From the NCBI RefSeq assembly GCF_007752135.1, contig NZ_CP036298.1:124001-188000 (forward strand): a DNA stretch of 64,000 bases, in the 5' to 3' direction. Position numbers and translations under genes: made by a program. The stretch is from Aureliella helgolandensis. GTDB taxonomy: Bacteria; Planctomycetota; Planctomycetia; Pirellulales; Pirellulaceae. Positions 45,809-55,140 of this stretch are shown one piece after another (positions within the stretch are counted from its first letter, which is position 1; every line of letters starts with the position of its first letter). Below the pieces are notes generated by a model. That model saw only the letters and a list, made by a program, of their open reading frames with translations. It searched no databases and was not told the DNA's origin.

Positions 45809-46247
45809 GGCTGTTCCTTGTGCAGTAATCACGTGTCGGATCGCTTTTCTCGAAATGGTTACGAGCTGTGCCAAATTTGTGGGAGTGTCTGGGCCAGTGC
45901 CCATCCCTTGTCGTTCCGTCCAGTATTGTGGTCGCCAGGCTCAGCCTGGGAGTGAGGCGTAAGTAGGTGCCTATGACTCTTGCCTTGCTCCTGCGGCGGG
46001 GTACTCTTCGGATATGCCGCTAAGCGAAGGATGGGTAGTAGGGCCTTGTTTATGTTTACGCTTCGGATTGCATTGGTTGGGTCGATCGCAAAGTGACTGA
46101 ATCGGCGGTCGCTAGGCAGCCGACGCAAGTCGGTGGATGTTTAGCATTCGTCTCAGGGGCTTTGTATCTTGGCATAAAAACGGGCAACATAGGGCGCCGC
46201 TTTTTCTCCGAGCTCGCTTGGGCAAGCAGGAGGCGACTCAGTGCGAT
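45809..46247. other. Intergenic region with one dispersed repeat
   Basis: About 440 bases between the FHA gene and the kinase gene, both minus strand. 45983-46009 reads CCTTGCTCCTGCGGCGGGGT then ACTCTTC, matching the core at 23421-23447. The kinase promoter should lie here but was not recognised. Confidence 0.5.
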
Positions 46248-46988
46248 CTATTCAATACTCAGTGAAAAATCCTCTCCTTGCACGCGCATTCCCGACACTA
46301 GCGGGACCTTGCCCGCACTGGGCTGACCATTGATGGTTACGCCCATTGGTAGTCGAAAGAACCAATTCTCCTGGTGGCGGTAGAGCTGAACTTCCTGCGA
46401 CCAGTTGGGGCAGACGATGTGGCAATGGTTCGTAGCGCCCAGCAGGCAGGAGTCGGCCATCAGCAAAACACCATCCACGCTCGGTTTAAAGCGATGGTGG
46501 CTGACCAAGTCGAGTCGGGCCGTCGCACTCAAGCGATTTGCGACGGTAAACTTCAGCTTCACGCGCTCGCCCAGCTGCAGGGTGTGTCCAGAATGCAATA
46601 ATTGTGGTCGCTCTACTGCTGCGCCATCAAGCCGCGTCGACTGTAGTGGCTGGAGCAAGTAGTCGCTGCCGCTGCGAATGATGGCCGCCGCTTGCCGGCT
46701 CAAATCACCCACAATCGGTACCGAGACAGGGCTTCCGGAGAGAGCCTGGCCAATCACAATGTCGTTGGAACTGACGAGCAAGTATCCTCCAACCCCATCA
46801 ATCCATAAGATTCGGCGCTGTTTTCCCGCCGAGCTTGATGCTAGCAACTCGCCCGCAGGAGAGTCGCTTGATTGCGAAGAGGGAGGGAGGGGCGTGGGAG
46901 CGGATGTCGAGTTGGGCTCCAGCATGAATTTCCTCCAAGGTCCAATCAATCCCTGTAGCGCTGCATTCATTCCAAGGCGGCTTTCCAT
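46248..46988 (-). CDS. FHA-domain protein
   Basis: 246 residues from the ATG at 46988; the frame is open to 47342 but that part overlaps the coiled-coil gene and is not FHA-like. The forkhead-associated fold is seen around IVIGQALSGSPVSVPIVGDLSRQAAAI (conserved G, then S-R) and LLQPL, LDGAAVERPQLLHSGHTLQLG. The GxNG-type turn is poorly conserved, so phospho-threonine binding is not assured. A C-terminal beta-rich part (MGVTINGQPSAGKVPLVSGM) suggests a second FHA-like unit. It lies between the coiled-coil gene and the kinase gene and is a candidate kinase substrate or reader. Cytoplasmic. Confidence 0.7.
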   Translation of the reverse strand: MESRLGMNAALQGLIGPWRKFMLEPNSTSAPTPLPPSSQSSDSPAGELLASSSAGKQRRILWIDGVGGYLLVSSNDIVIGQALSGSPVSVPIVGDLSRQAAAIIRSGSDYLLQPLQSTRLDGAAVERPQLLHSGHTLQLGERVKLKFTVANRLSATARLDLVSHHRFKPSVDGVLLMADSCLLGATNHCHIVCPNWSQEVQLYRHQENWFFRLPMGVTINGQPSAGKVPLVSGMRVQGEDFSLSIE

Positions 46989-47094
46989 TGTAATCCATCT
47001 TAGTGGCACTGCCTGCGCACGACGCCCTCCGCAGGGGCTCCCGCGGAGGGCGATCGGTGAACTTTTGCTCGGGAGGACTGATGAAAGGCTTTCC

Positions 47095-47901
47095 CTACAA
47101 CTCTTGCGAGCTGACCAGTGTTTGGACTTCGGGTTGTCCTTCACCGAAGTAGGTCGCAATTTCGTCGAGCAAGTTATCGTCCTGCGGTTCATCCAAGCGA
47201 ATGCTGCCGGCCAGGGAACCCTCACTATCGACAAGCCGTTCAGCCACGTCGATCCGCGTTGCAATCGAGTCCAGCAGTTGTCGAGTGTGGCTAAGTTGGC
47301 TATCGTCGATCGAGACAGGGCTGGCGGTTTGCGCGACTTCAACCATCGTCATTCGAGCTTGCAGATTCTCAACTTGAACCTCCAATTCGCGTTTAGCGGC
47401 TAGCATCTCATCCAGCTTCATCCGAGCCGCATCTAGGTTCCGTTCACGGGCGTCCAGGACTTGTTCAAGTTTCGAGGTTGTCGCCTCATGAACTTGAAAC
47501 TGCTTGAAGCGATGGGACAGGTCCTCTTGGACCTGAGACGCTGAGTAATTGCGACCTGCGTAGACAAACTTTGTTGAGCCGCTTTGCAGATCTTCCTTGA
47601 GCCGCATGATGTCGTCGCGGTTTTGAGCCAGCGAGGCTTGCTTCTTCACGATCTGGTCGCTCAATTTCTTGACTTCGACCTCTTCGCGAACGACCACTTG
47701 GAGATTGTTGGCAATCTCAGGTTTGAGGTCTTGAATCATTTGCCGCGCCCGCTTGAGTTCCCATTCGATGGGGACGCTGCTGCGGACCGATTCGCTGGCG
47801 GTCGTCACCCCGGTCCGAACATAACTCCAGGCTCCAGTGCCGGCGACAGTTACCGTTCCGAGTAGCGCGAGCACTCCGAGCAAGGTAATCTTCTTTAACA
47901 T
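47095..47901 (-). CDS. Coiled-coil protein with N-terminal membrane anchor
   Basis: 268 residues. A single N-terminal hydrophobic segment (ITLLGVLALLGTVTVAGTGAW) is followed by a long helical, heptad-like region (about 45-215) rich in Glu, Lys, Gln and Leu. It ends in an acidic tail. I do not recognise a characterised family, though short membrane-anchored coiled-coil proteins of this kind occur repeatedly in planctomycetes. It precedes the FHA gene by 106 bases on the minus strand and may be the first gene of the signalling cluster. Confidence 0.75.
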   Translation of the reverse strand: MLKKITLLGVLALLGTVTVAGTGAWSYVRTGVTTASESVRSSVPIEWELKRARQMIQDLKPEIANNLQVVVREEVEVKKLSDQIVKKQASLAQNRDDIMRLKEDLQSGSTKFVYAGRNYSASQVQEDLSHRFKQFQVHEATTSKLEQVLDARERNLDAARMKLDEMLAAKRELEVQVENLQARMTMVEVAQTASPVSIDDSQLSHTRQLLDSIATRIDVAERLVDSEGSLAGSIRLDEPQDDNLLDEIATYFGEGQPEVQTLVSSQEL

Positions 47902-48278
47902 GTTATTTCTCCAACCGGTTAAGGCTTACAGGCATTTGCGAGGTCATAGTCCATGAGCTCGTTCGTGCAATCGAGTATGTGTTTGAATGCTGTCAGCTTC
48001 CCGAAGCCAGCCGAGGCTAGCCCTGCCAACTTGGGCCTTGCTGTCTATGCACGGTTATTCGCTGTGGCTGTCGGTCTCTTGGAAGAATCGTCTGCTTTTT
48101 CTGGAAATACTGCCGCGACGGCGCGGTGCTTCCTGCCGCATTTGTCGCAAAATGTCTCAATGTGGAACGGAAATGTCTCCTTTTGGCAGCAAAATTAATT
48201 TTGAACGAACTTGTATTGTCGATCGCAAATGTTTGACTTATAAGGGTTTACAAAGCAATCTGGAGGTTGAGACGTCAA
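47902..48278. other. Intergenic region, no gene seen
   Basis: Divergent region between the coiled-coil gene and the small gene at 48435. Open frames on either strand are short and without motifs. Position 48279 onward holds a sigma-54-like site. Confidence 0.4.
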
Positions 48279-48294
48279 TGGCATCGGTTTTGCA
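48279..48294 (+). promoter_or_regulatory. Sigma-54-type promoter candidate
   Basis: TGGCATCGGTTTTGCA fits the -24/-12 consensus TGGCAC-N5-TTGCW, with exactly 12 bases from GG to GC. It points towards the small gene at 48435; the transcript would start near 48306. Single-site matches can arise by chance and no enhancer-binding site was identified. Confidence 0.4.
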
Positions 48295-48434
48295 GCGAAC
48301 CTTTGTGTCCTCCCTGACGTCCAAACAGCTCACCGCACTGGTTTTCAGAACTTTCCAAGCAATTGGAGCGTAATACAGTGCAGCAGGGTGCCGATACAAA
48401 AAACCGATGCCAACTTTTAATCGGGGCAAATGCA

Positions 48435-48644
48435 ATGACCAGCTACAGCGATTCAGCCGGTTCCAAGCCAGCCGATGAGGCGACGCCGAACTGGGATTGG
48501 TTAACAGAGCGAGTAAAGAGTGCTCCATTGGAGACGCTCGAAAATTGGCTTGATGCCGAGCTTGAAGAGCTCGAATGCCAATACGCGGACTTCGTCACGG
48601 CCAAGAGTCGCATGCACGAAATGCGGAGTAGTCGGGCCCAGTGA
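48435..48644 (+). CDS. Small acidic conserved-looking protein
   Basis: 69 residues from the ATG at 48435 (the frame is open to 48363). The sequence is well behaved: WDWLTERVKSAPLETLENWLDAELEELECQ is predicted helical and acidic, with the C-terminal part basic (TAKSRMHEMRSSRAQ). I do not recognise the family. There is no Shine-Dalgarno stronger than GGGG about ten bases upstream. It may be driven by the sigma-54-like site, with a 5' leader of about 130 bases. Reported because the composition is protein-like and no longer alternative frame competes. Confidence 0.55.
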   Translation: MTSYSDSAGSKPADEATPNWDWLTERVKSAPLETLENWLDAELEELECQYADFVTAKSRMHEMRSSRAQ

Positions 48645-49028
48645 ATTGTTGGACCCGCAGGGAGCATCGCAAGCTGGCTTGATGCTGGTGGTAACTCTCG
48701 CGATCGCCGCCAGCTCGTTTGGCCGCCAGTGCCGCGTGGGCCAAACTTGAGTTTCGCGTGAAGCCAAATTCAGGGCACGCCGGAACGCTATTCCCGCGCC
48801 AACACGCGGGACGTTGGGTGCTTGACACTTTGATATCGGACAGCTTTTCCGACATCTCCGTGGGTATTCAGGGGGGAGAAGGCAAGGCGATTCCAGCCGC
48901 AGAGCCTAAAGTCTCGCAATCCCCTGCATTGAGTCGCTGGCCCACATTGAATCAGCGCACAATGTGCTCACCTTCTGCCGGTGCGATGACGCCGCCTAGG
49001 TGTGGCTCTCAGAGGGTTGTCAGGCTTT
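48645..49028. other. Intergenic region, no gene seen
   Basis: About 380 bases between the small gene and the convergent histidine phosphatase gene. Frames on both strands are short and lack motifs. No terminator hairpin with T-tract was found. Confidence 0.4.
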
Positions 49029-49694
49029 CTAAGTGATTGCGTTGGTATCTAAGTGACCGGTTGCATTGACGCACCGCAGCATCCATCGCTCGCCTTGCTG
49101 GTAAATGCGGGTGACACCGCAGTTGTGAAGTGGCCCTAGATAATCGGCCATATTTCCCGCGGTTCCAGTGGGGAGCATGACCTCGAGTAATCGCCGTTTG
49201 AAATCTGCATGGATGACCAGAACATGCTGGCCTCCGAGCGGGAGTAGCGTTTCTTGCATCCAAGCTACGGTACGCGCCGCCCGAGCCAGAGCTTCAGCGG
49301 GCGATTCGTAGTTGCGATTCCACCAGCCGGTTTCGGGGATGTTCACGTCGATCGACCAAGTTGGGTAGCGGGCGGCGAGTTCGCGTTGGCCCATGCCGGG
49401 CTCGCCGATCTCTTGCCCCGCTGCATGGCCACTGTAGCACCCACCTTCTTCGAATAATTCACCATGCACAAAAACGGGCAGATTGGTCATTTCTGCCAGC
49501 GGTCGAGCCGTCTCAAGCGAGCGTAGGAAGGGGCTGCAGTACAGATGGGTTGGCCCGGACTGAGCCAGCCAGCGGGCTGTCTCCCGGGCTTGGAGCGCTC
49601 CAAGTTCCGTCAGGGCTGGATCCGGGACACGCTGCTCGGCTGGCAAGGAATTGTTAGCCGATTGGCCATGTCGAATCAGTACGATCTCAGTCAT
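49029..49694 (-). CDS. Histidine phosphatase family protein (phosphoglycerate-mutase-like)
   Basis: 221 residues. The phospho-histidine motif is L-I-R8-H9-G10-Q-S at the N-terminus, with the second His in VLVIHADFKRRLLE and the catalytic RSLETARPL region. It is broadly a dPGM/alpha-ribazole-phosphatase/phosphohydrolase-type enzyme; the substrate is unknown. It overlaps the small membrane protein gene by eight bases at its 5' end, so they are probably translated together. Cytoplasmic. Confidence 0.88.
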   Translation of the reverse strand: MTEIVLIRHGQSANNSLPAEQRVPDPALTELGALQARETARWLAQSGPTHLYCSPFLRSLETARPLAEMTNLPVFVHGELFEEGGCYSGHAAGQEIGEPGMGQRELAARYPTWSIDVNIPETGWWNRNYESPAEALARAARTVAWMQETLLPLGGQHVLVIHADFKRRLLEVMLPTGTAGNMADYLGPLHNCGVTRIYQQGERWMLRCVNATGHLDTNAIT

Positions 49695-50010
49695 GGGGGT
49701 CTTTTTGCGTGGTGTCTTCGTGGTGGAACAGGCGTGTGAGCCGGTCGATGCTGTTCCATTCGATAATCATTAGAGCCACCGGCATGATGAAGTAAAACAA
49801 CTGCCCAATGCGCTGGGAAATGGCCGGACTGCCTAAGCTAGGCAATGACGAGTAAATCGTGAGGCAGAACAGGGCGTTCACCAGCATCATGCCCGAGCTG
49901 ACCAGGATGACAAAGGCGGCATAAATGCAGCCTGACAGAGCGCTGGTGATAGGCCGCTCGGTAAAGGAGTCGCCCAATGCCGCTTTACTGTCTGCCGGTG
50001 AACTCCACAT
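49687..50010 (-). CDS. Small two-TM membrane protein
   Basis: 107 residues with two hydrophobic segments (CIYAAFVILVSSGMMLVNALF; IGQLFYFIMPVALMIIEW). The family is not recognised. It lies between the GntP permease (15-base gap) and the histidine phosphatase (eight-base overlap) on the same strand, forming an apparent three-gene operon. Start ATG at 50010; no strong Shine-Dalgarno. Confidence 0.6.
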   Translation of the reverse strand: MWSSPADSKAALGDSFTERPITSALSGCIYAAFVILVSSGMMLVNALFCLTIYSSLPSLGSPAISQRIGQLFYFIMPVALMIIEWNSIDRLTRLFHHEDTTQKDPHD

Positions 50011-50025
50011 GCAAGAATTCCTTCT

Positions 50026-51717
50026 CTATACCAATGGAAAAATAGTGGCCATGAGCGTGGTGAGTAGGAAGCCCGAAATGCTGAGAATGCTCAACAAAAC
50101 GGTCCAGCTTCGCAGCGTTTCCCCCTCGGTGAGTACGCCCATCTTCGAGAAGACCCAGAATCCCGAATCGTTCATCCAACTGCCCATCAGGGAACCGGAG
50201 CCAATGACGCTCACGAGATAGGCTGGATGGAAGCCGAGATTGTCACTGGCGGCCAGTGGTAGTGCGATGGAGGAAACTAGCGAAGAGCTGATGATCATGG
50301 CCACGGTGCTCGAGCCCTGGGCGATCTTCAACGCGGCGGAGAGGCCAAAGGCGACGACTAGGACAATGAGCCCACCGCTTTCGTTTCCTTCGAACAAGGA
50401 TTTGACCACCAACTGGATTTCTGTCATGGCCAACAGGCCACCGAAGGCGCCCCCTGCAGCAGTGATCAAGATGATCACTCCACCACTTAGCAAGGCGTCC
50501 TCGACATGATCTGCCAGCGCCTTCAAGGAGTGCTTCTGCACTTTCCAGCATAGGAAGATCGCAAATATGGCAGCCAGGATCATGGCCAAATTGGGACTGC
50601 CAATCAATTTCAACCAACTCTGTATGGTTTGAATGTTCTCGTTTGTTGGATTTTTCCCAACCATCGTGCTAAAGATTGTTTCGATAGAAATCAGCAAGAC
50701 GGGCAATAGAACGGGGATAATAGCCATGGGCAGCGAGGGTAGGACGGTGAATTCCTTTTCCTCTGCCGCAGCTCCCGAACCTGCCATAGGCCGCATCTCG
50801 ATAGGCATCTTCTTGTTGAGCCAAGCGGCCGCAAGCAGGCCAATGGCTGCCGAAGGTATGCCGACGCACAGCCCAATGAGCATGACCGTGCCGATACTGA
50901 CTTCTAGTGCCTCCGCAACTAGCAACGGACCTGGGGTGGGAGGCACCAAAGTGTGCGTGACTGCCCCACCAGCGGCGATAGCTCCCAAATACAGCAGGTA
51001 GTTTTTGCCGGTGCGACGGTAGAGGCTACGCGCGAGCGGGACGAGCAGGTAGAACACCGTATCGAAGAACACGGGAATGGACAGGATGAAGCCGCTGACC
51101 ATCATCGCCAGTGCGGCCCGCTTTTCACCGAAAATTGCCAGTGCCGATTTGACGATGCGATCGGCTGCTCCGCTTACCAGCATGCATTTTCCAATAATCG
51201 CTGCCATGGCGATCAAAATGCCAATCCCGCTCACCGCTCCACCTAGGGAGTTGGTAACGCGATTGACGATTTGGATCGGCGCCGCTTGTGAAGCGTTGCG
51301 GACGACATCTGGGACAGGCGATTTGACGAATCCGACCACATCCAGCGGAATCCAGCAGCTGATCACTAAGGCGCCTAGGATCAAGGCGAAAAAGGCGTGC
51401 ACCTTGAGCCCGATCATCAAGCCCAGGACGACGGTAATGCCAAGACACATGGCCGCCAGCGGTCGCCACGCGTTAAAATCCCGCGGCTGGGGTGCGACAG
51501 GTGAGGCTTGGTCGGCCGCCTCGTCTGTGTCCTGAGGGGGAGTCGAGTTGGGGGAGGCGGACTCGGTCGCTGCGGCGGTATTCTCGGGAGCTGGCTCCTG
51601 AGCATTGCCACGCTGAGCGAATGCCATCCCATTAGCTAGGATCAACAAAGCCACCAAGAGGATTCGTAGAGAAAACCTGGAAGAAGGGAAAGAAAAGGCG
51701 GTTGGATTCGGATGCAT
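50026..51717 (-). CDS. GntP-family permease
   Basis: 563 residues from the ATG at 51717, chosen because it leads with a signal-like segment (LRILLVALLILANGMAFA); upstream codons to 51999 are not GntP-like. A Pro/Ala/Ser-rich stretch (about 35-75) precedes about 12 membrane segments. The GntP family takes up gluconate or related sugar acids with protons. The N-terminal exported stretch is unusual for this family, which normally starts with a membrane segment. The presence of pgl nearby supports a role in sugar-acid metabolism, but the substrate is only inferred. Confidence 0.85.
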   Translation of the reverse strand: MHPNPTAFSFPSSRFSLRILLVALLILANGMAFAQRGNAQEPAPENTAAATESASPNSTPPQDTDEAADQASPVAPQPRDFNAWRPLAAMCLGITVVLGLMIGLKVHAFFALILGALVISCWIPLDVVGFVKSPVPDVVRNASQAAPIQIVNRVTNSLGGAVSGIGILIAMAAIIGKCMLVSGAADRIVKSALAIFGEKRAALAMMVSGFILSIPVFFDTVFYLLVPLARSLYRRTGKNYLLYLGAIAAGGAVTHTLVPPTPGPLLVAEALEVSIGTVMLIGLCVGIPSAAIGLLAAAWLNKKMPIEMRPMAGSGAAAEEKEFTVLPSLPMAIIPVLLPVLLISIETIFSTMVGKNPTNENIQTIQSWLKLIGSPNLAMILAAIFAIFLCWKVQKHSLKALADHVEDALLSGGVIILITAAGGAFGGLLAMTEIQLVVKSLFEGNESGGLIVLVVAFGLSAALKIAQGSSTVAMIISSSLVSSIALPLAASDNLGFHPAYLVSVIGSGSLMGSWMNDSGFWVFSKMGVLTEGETLRSWTVLLSILSISGFLLTTLMATIFPLV

Positions 51718-52059
51718 TCGAATGATTCTCGGAGAAGCTCGCTGGGGTTGCAACCTGTTCGCAAGTGGTGATGAAAGGACTCGCGGAGCTTGCGGGAGGG
51801 AGGTTGCCCTAGAATATAGCTCAAAAGCGTTTGGTTTTCCTTCCCCCCTAGAGGAGCATGGAATGGAGCGTAGTCTGCGAACCTTGGCCACCCCCGTTGG
51901 CAAGTTTGAGTGCTTGGCTACCATGAAACAGTAGCACGCGAAGTTGAGGACCCTGCACGTATCTACGGTTCCACCGTGCTGCAACGCGTCTCCGCGCACC
52001 GGTTCAGAGCGAGCGGGAGTGGTAGCGAACCAACAATAATCTCACTGGGAGTAGCTCAA
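51718..52059. other. Intergenic region between divergent permease and fumarase genes
   Basis: 342 bases, no gene. The reading frame of fumC is open through part of it (from 51910) but lacks fumarase similarity. Promoters for both genes should lie here; none could be assigned. Confidence 0.4.
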
Positions 52060-53484
52060 ATGACCGAATTTCGCACCGAACGCGACTCAATGGGGGAAGT
52101 TCAAGTACCGGCTGGCGCGTACTACAGCGCCCAAACGCAGCGCGCGGTCGAGAATTTTCCGGTTTCTGGCTGGCGTCTCCCCCCTGCCCTGATCCGCGCG
52201 ATGGGGCAGGTCAAATTCTCCTGCGCGGTGGCCAATCATGCACTCGGCAAGCTCACCGGCAGTGGCAAGAATCCATTATCCCAAGTCGAAGTCGACGCAC
52301 TGTTCAGTGCCGCCAAGGAAGTGGCGCAGGGAGAATTGGCCGACCAATTTCCCATCGATGTCTTCCAAACCGGCTCGGGCACGTCGAGCAACATGAACGT
52401 CAACGAAGTCATCGCCAATCGAGCTATCGAAATTTGTGGCGGAGACCGATTGGCGGCTGAAAAGGCCATTCACCCCAACGACCACGTGAACATGGGGCAA
52501 AGCACGAACGACACGTTCCCCACCGCAATCCACGTGGCCGTAGCAGTCGAGATCTCGAGTAAGTTGCTGCCCGCTTTGCAGGGATTCCAGCAGCAACTCG
52601 CCGAAAAAGCGGCGGCTTGGGATAAAATCATCAAAATTGGCCGCACCCACCTGATGGATGCTACGCCACTTAGACTCGGTCAGGAGTTTGGCGGATTTGC
52701 ACGCCAGCTCGAGTTGTCGGTTGACCGCGCTCGACGGGGGCTGAATGCCGTCCTGGAATTGCCCGTCGGTGGGACTGCCGTGGGCAGTGGCATCAATACG
52801 CATCCTGAATTCGGCAAGCGGGTGGCGGAGTCACTGGCGAGCGAAACGGGAATCGCGTTCGTGGAAGCCGCCGACCATTTCGAAGCCAACGCGCAGCGGG
52901 ATGGTTTGGTCGAGTGCCACGCGCAACTCAAGACGATCGCTTCCACTCTGTTCAATGTAGCCAACAATATTCGTTGGCTCGGATCGGGGCCACGCTGCGG
53001 GTTTTTCGAAGTCGCCTTGCCAGAGCGTGCACCTGGCAGCTCCATTATGCCCGGCAAAGTCAACCCCGTGATGTGCGAAAGCCTCATGCAGGTTGCCGCG
53101 CGAGTCATGGGGAACGATCAAACCGTCACTACCTGCGGCGCTGCAGGTGGGAATTTCCAGTTGAACATCATGATGCCAGTCATGGGGCACACCACGTTGG
53201 AAAGCATCGATTTGATGGCCAACGGGGTGAACGCGTTTATCGAGTTCTGCATGCAGGGCTTGGAAGTCAATGCGGATGTCTGTGAAGCGGCCGTGGAACA
53301 GAGCCTGTCGATGGCGACCAGTTTGAATCCCCTGATCGGGTACGAAAAGGCTTCAAAGCTAACCAAGGAGGCTTTCGCCTCGGGCAAGACGATCCGCGAA
53401 CTTTGTGTCGAACAGAAGCTGTTGCCGGAAAATCAGTTGCGGGAAGCGCTGGATCCGTTCCGCATGACAGAACCACAAGCTTAA
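52060..53484 (+). CDS. fumC: Fumarate hydratase class II
   Basis: 474 residues from the ATG at 52060, with GGGAG eight bases upstream. Interconverts fumarate and malate in the TCA cycle. The signature G326-S-S-I-M-P-G-K-V-N-P is intact, as are TGSGTSSNMNVNEVI, GRTHLMDATPLRLGQEF and HPNDHVNMGQSTND. Length is normal and the enzyme is a cytoplasmic tetramer. It starts 342 bases from the divergent permease and is followed by pgl after 43 bases, so the two may share a transcript. Confidence 0.97.
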   Translation: MTEFRTERDSMGEVQVPAGAYYSAQTQRAVENFPVSGWRLPPALIRAMGQVKFSCAVANHALGKLTGSGKNPLSQVEVDALFSAAKEVAQGELADQFPIDVFQTGSGTSSNMNVNEVIANRAIEICGGDRLAAEKAIHPNDHVNMGQSTNDTFPTAIHVAVAVEISSKLLPALQGFQQQLAEKAAAWDKIIKIGRTHLMDATPLRLGQEFGGFARQLELSVDRARRGLNAVLELPVGGTAVGSGINTHPEFGKRVAESLASETGIAFVEAADHFEANAQRDGLVECHAQLKTIASTLFNVANNIRWLGSGPRCGFFEVALPERAPGSSIMPGKVNPVMCESLMQVAARVMGNDQTVTTCGAAGGNFQLNIMMPVMGHTTLESIDLMANGVNAFIEFCMQGLEVNADVCEAAVEQSLSMATSLNPLIGYEKASKLTKEAFASGKTIRELCVEQKLLPENQLREALDPFRMTEPQA

Positions 53485-53527
53485 AAATAGAACTTCATTG
53501 CATTGAAAATTGAGTCGCGAGAGGTAT

Positions 53528-54334
53528 ATGAGAGACCAGGTCCACGTTTGTAGTGATGCTGAATCGCTGGCGGTTTACGCCCGTGATTGGCTCGTTCGCT
53601 GTATGGAACAGCATCGGCGCGAAGAAATCGAAGCGGCAGCGGAGACCGGTGAGCTAGTGAGGACCCCCTTTGTCCTCGCGCTGGCTGGTGGCTCAACTCC
53701 CAAACGACTCTATCAGCTTTTGGCAGAATTGCCCGTTGGTAAGATTGATTGGCAGCAAGTGATTTTGATTTGGGGGGATGAGAGGAATGTCCCTGTCGAT
53801 GATCCACAAAGCAATTACCAGATGGTGCAGGAAAACCTCCTAGCCCACATCGACATTCCTCAAGAAAACGTACTCGGTGTTCCAACGCCAGGTGGAAATC
53901 CCAAGAAAGCCGCCGCCGCCTACGATCAATTATTGCGGGAGCGTCTGCCTTCCAAGGATGGTGAGTTTCCACGCATTAGTTGCGTCTTGCTGGGAATGGG
54001 GGATGACGTGCATACCGCCTCGCTCTTCCCGGGTACGGCTGCAATTCACGAATCTAAGAGTGTCGCCGTCGCGAATCAGGTACCGAAGCTCGATACTTGG
54101 CGAATTACGTTGACCGCCCCTGCCCTGAACGCGGCCCGCAATGTCGCGTTCTTGATTAGCGGAGCGGCAAAGCAGGAAGCGCTGGCTATCGTCTGGCATG
54201 CGCCACACGATCCCGATCTCTATCCGTCACAATTGATCCGTCCAACCAACGGTCAACTCTGGTTTCTACTGGACGAGGAAGCTATTGGAAACACTCCGCT
54301 GCCGGAGTCGGTGATGGTTCAAATGATCCGATGA
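53528..54334 (+). CDS. pgl: 6-phosphogluconolactonase
   Basis: 268 residues. Hydrolyses 6-phosphogluconolactone to 6-phosphogluconate in the oxidative pentose-phosphate pathway. ALAGGSTPKRLYQLLAE, WGDERNVPVDDPQSNYQM (in part: WGDERNVP) and GMGDDVHTASLFPGT are the family motifs. The ATG at 53528 has GAGAGG three bases ahead; a TTG at 53510 is a weaker start. It follows fumC and precedes the mtfA-like gene by 41 bases. Cytoplasmic. Confidence 0.95.
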   Translation: MRDQVHVCSDAESLAVYARDWLVRCMEQHRREEIEAAAETGELVRTPFVLALAGGSTPKRLYQLLAELPVGKIDWQQVILIWGDERNVPVDDPQSNYQMVQENLLAHIDIPQENVLGVPTPGGNPKKAAAAYDQLLRERLPSKDGEFPRISCVLLGMGDDVHTASLFPGTAAIHESKSVAVANQVPKLDTWRITLTAPALNAARNVAFLISGAAKQEALAIVWHAPHDPDLYPSQLIRPTNGQLWFLLDEEAIGNTPLPESVMVQMIR

Positions 54335-54375
54335 TCGGCTAGTTCTCCGCTCGAACGACGAAATGTGTACGACCT

Positions 54376-55140
54376 ATGTTTAGTTGGCTGCGGCGTTGGA
54401 AACGATCTGGAATCCTAGCTAAACCGGTCTCGGCATCCTGGGAACGGACGTTGCAGGCCTCGATTCCCTTTTTCACTCATTTGCATCAGGATGAGCAGCA
54501 CCACCTGAGGCAGTCGGTGCAGATTGTGGTGGCCGAGAAGAATTGGGAGGGCTGCGGTGGATTGGTTCTAACCGATGAACATCGCGTTACCATTGCAGCT
54601 CAAATTGCCCGCATGACCCTTGGTTTCGACGATGAGTACTTCGACGAAATCAAATCCATCCTAGTCTATCCCGATGCCTATCTCGCCAAATCGCAAAGCA
54701 ATCTTGGTTCGGGCGTCGTGATGGAGGAGCAAAGCGGTCGCGCTGGCGAAGCCTGGTACCGCGGTCCGGTCGTCTTGTCTTGGTCGGATGTGCTGGCCAC
54801 CGTGCAGGGGCACAACCGCGGACGCAACGTAGTCATTCACGAATTTGCGCATCAGTTTGACATGCGCAATGGAAGCCACGCCGACGGCATTCCGCCCATC
54901 GAATCCTCCGAAGTTGCAGCAGGCTGGCAGGAAATTCTAGAGCGTGATTTCGAGCGATTGAGAGAAATGTGTAGCCGTGGGCATCCGGCAGTTCTGGATT
55001 GCTATGGTGCCACGAGCCCTGCTGAGTTTTTTGCCGTTGCCAGTGAAACGTTTTTCGAAGTACCGCAAGCGCTACAAGCCGAATGGCCCGACCTGTTCCG
55101 CGAACTGGCGCGCTTCTATCAGCAGGAAATCATCGGCTGA
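54376..55140 (+). CDS. mtfA: MtfA-like zinc peptidase
   Basis: 254 residues of the M90 family, with H155-E-F-A-H159 (VIHEFAHQFDM) and a later Glu in the SETFFE region. In enterobacteria MtfA binds the Mlc repressor and regulates the glucose phosphotransferase system; here a role in sugar control is suggested only by its neighbour pgl. Start is an ATG 41 bases after pgl, so the two may be co-transcribed. Cytoplasmic. Confidence 0.85.
   Translation: MFSWLRRWKRSGILAKPVSASWERTLQASIPFFTHLHQDEQHHLRQSVQIVVAEKNWEGCGGLVLTDEHRVTIAAQIARMTLGFDDEYFDEIKSILVYPDAYLAKSQSNLGSGVVMEEQSGRAGEAWYRGPVVLSWSDVLATVQGHNRGRNVVIHEFAHQFDMRNGSHADGIPPIESSEVAAGWQEILERDFERLREMCSRGHPAVLDCYGATSPAEFFAVASETFFEVPQALQAEWPDLFRELARFYQQEIIG

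Noticed and set aside
48719-49036. 105-codon plus-strand frame
   Set aside because: Overlaps the end of the histidine phosphatase gene on the other strand, with no motifs or ribosome-binding site.
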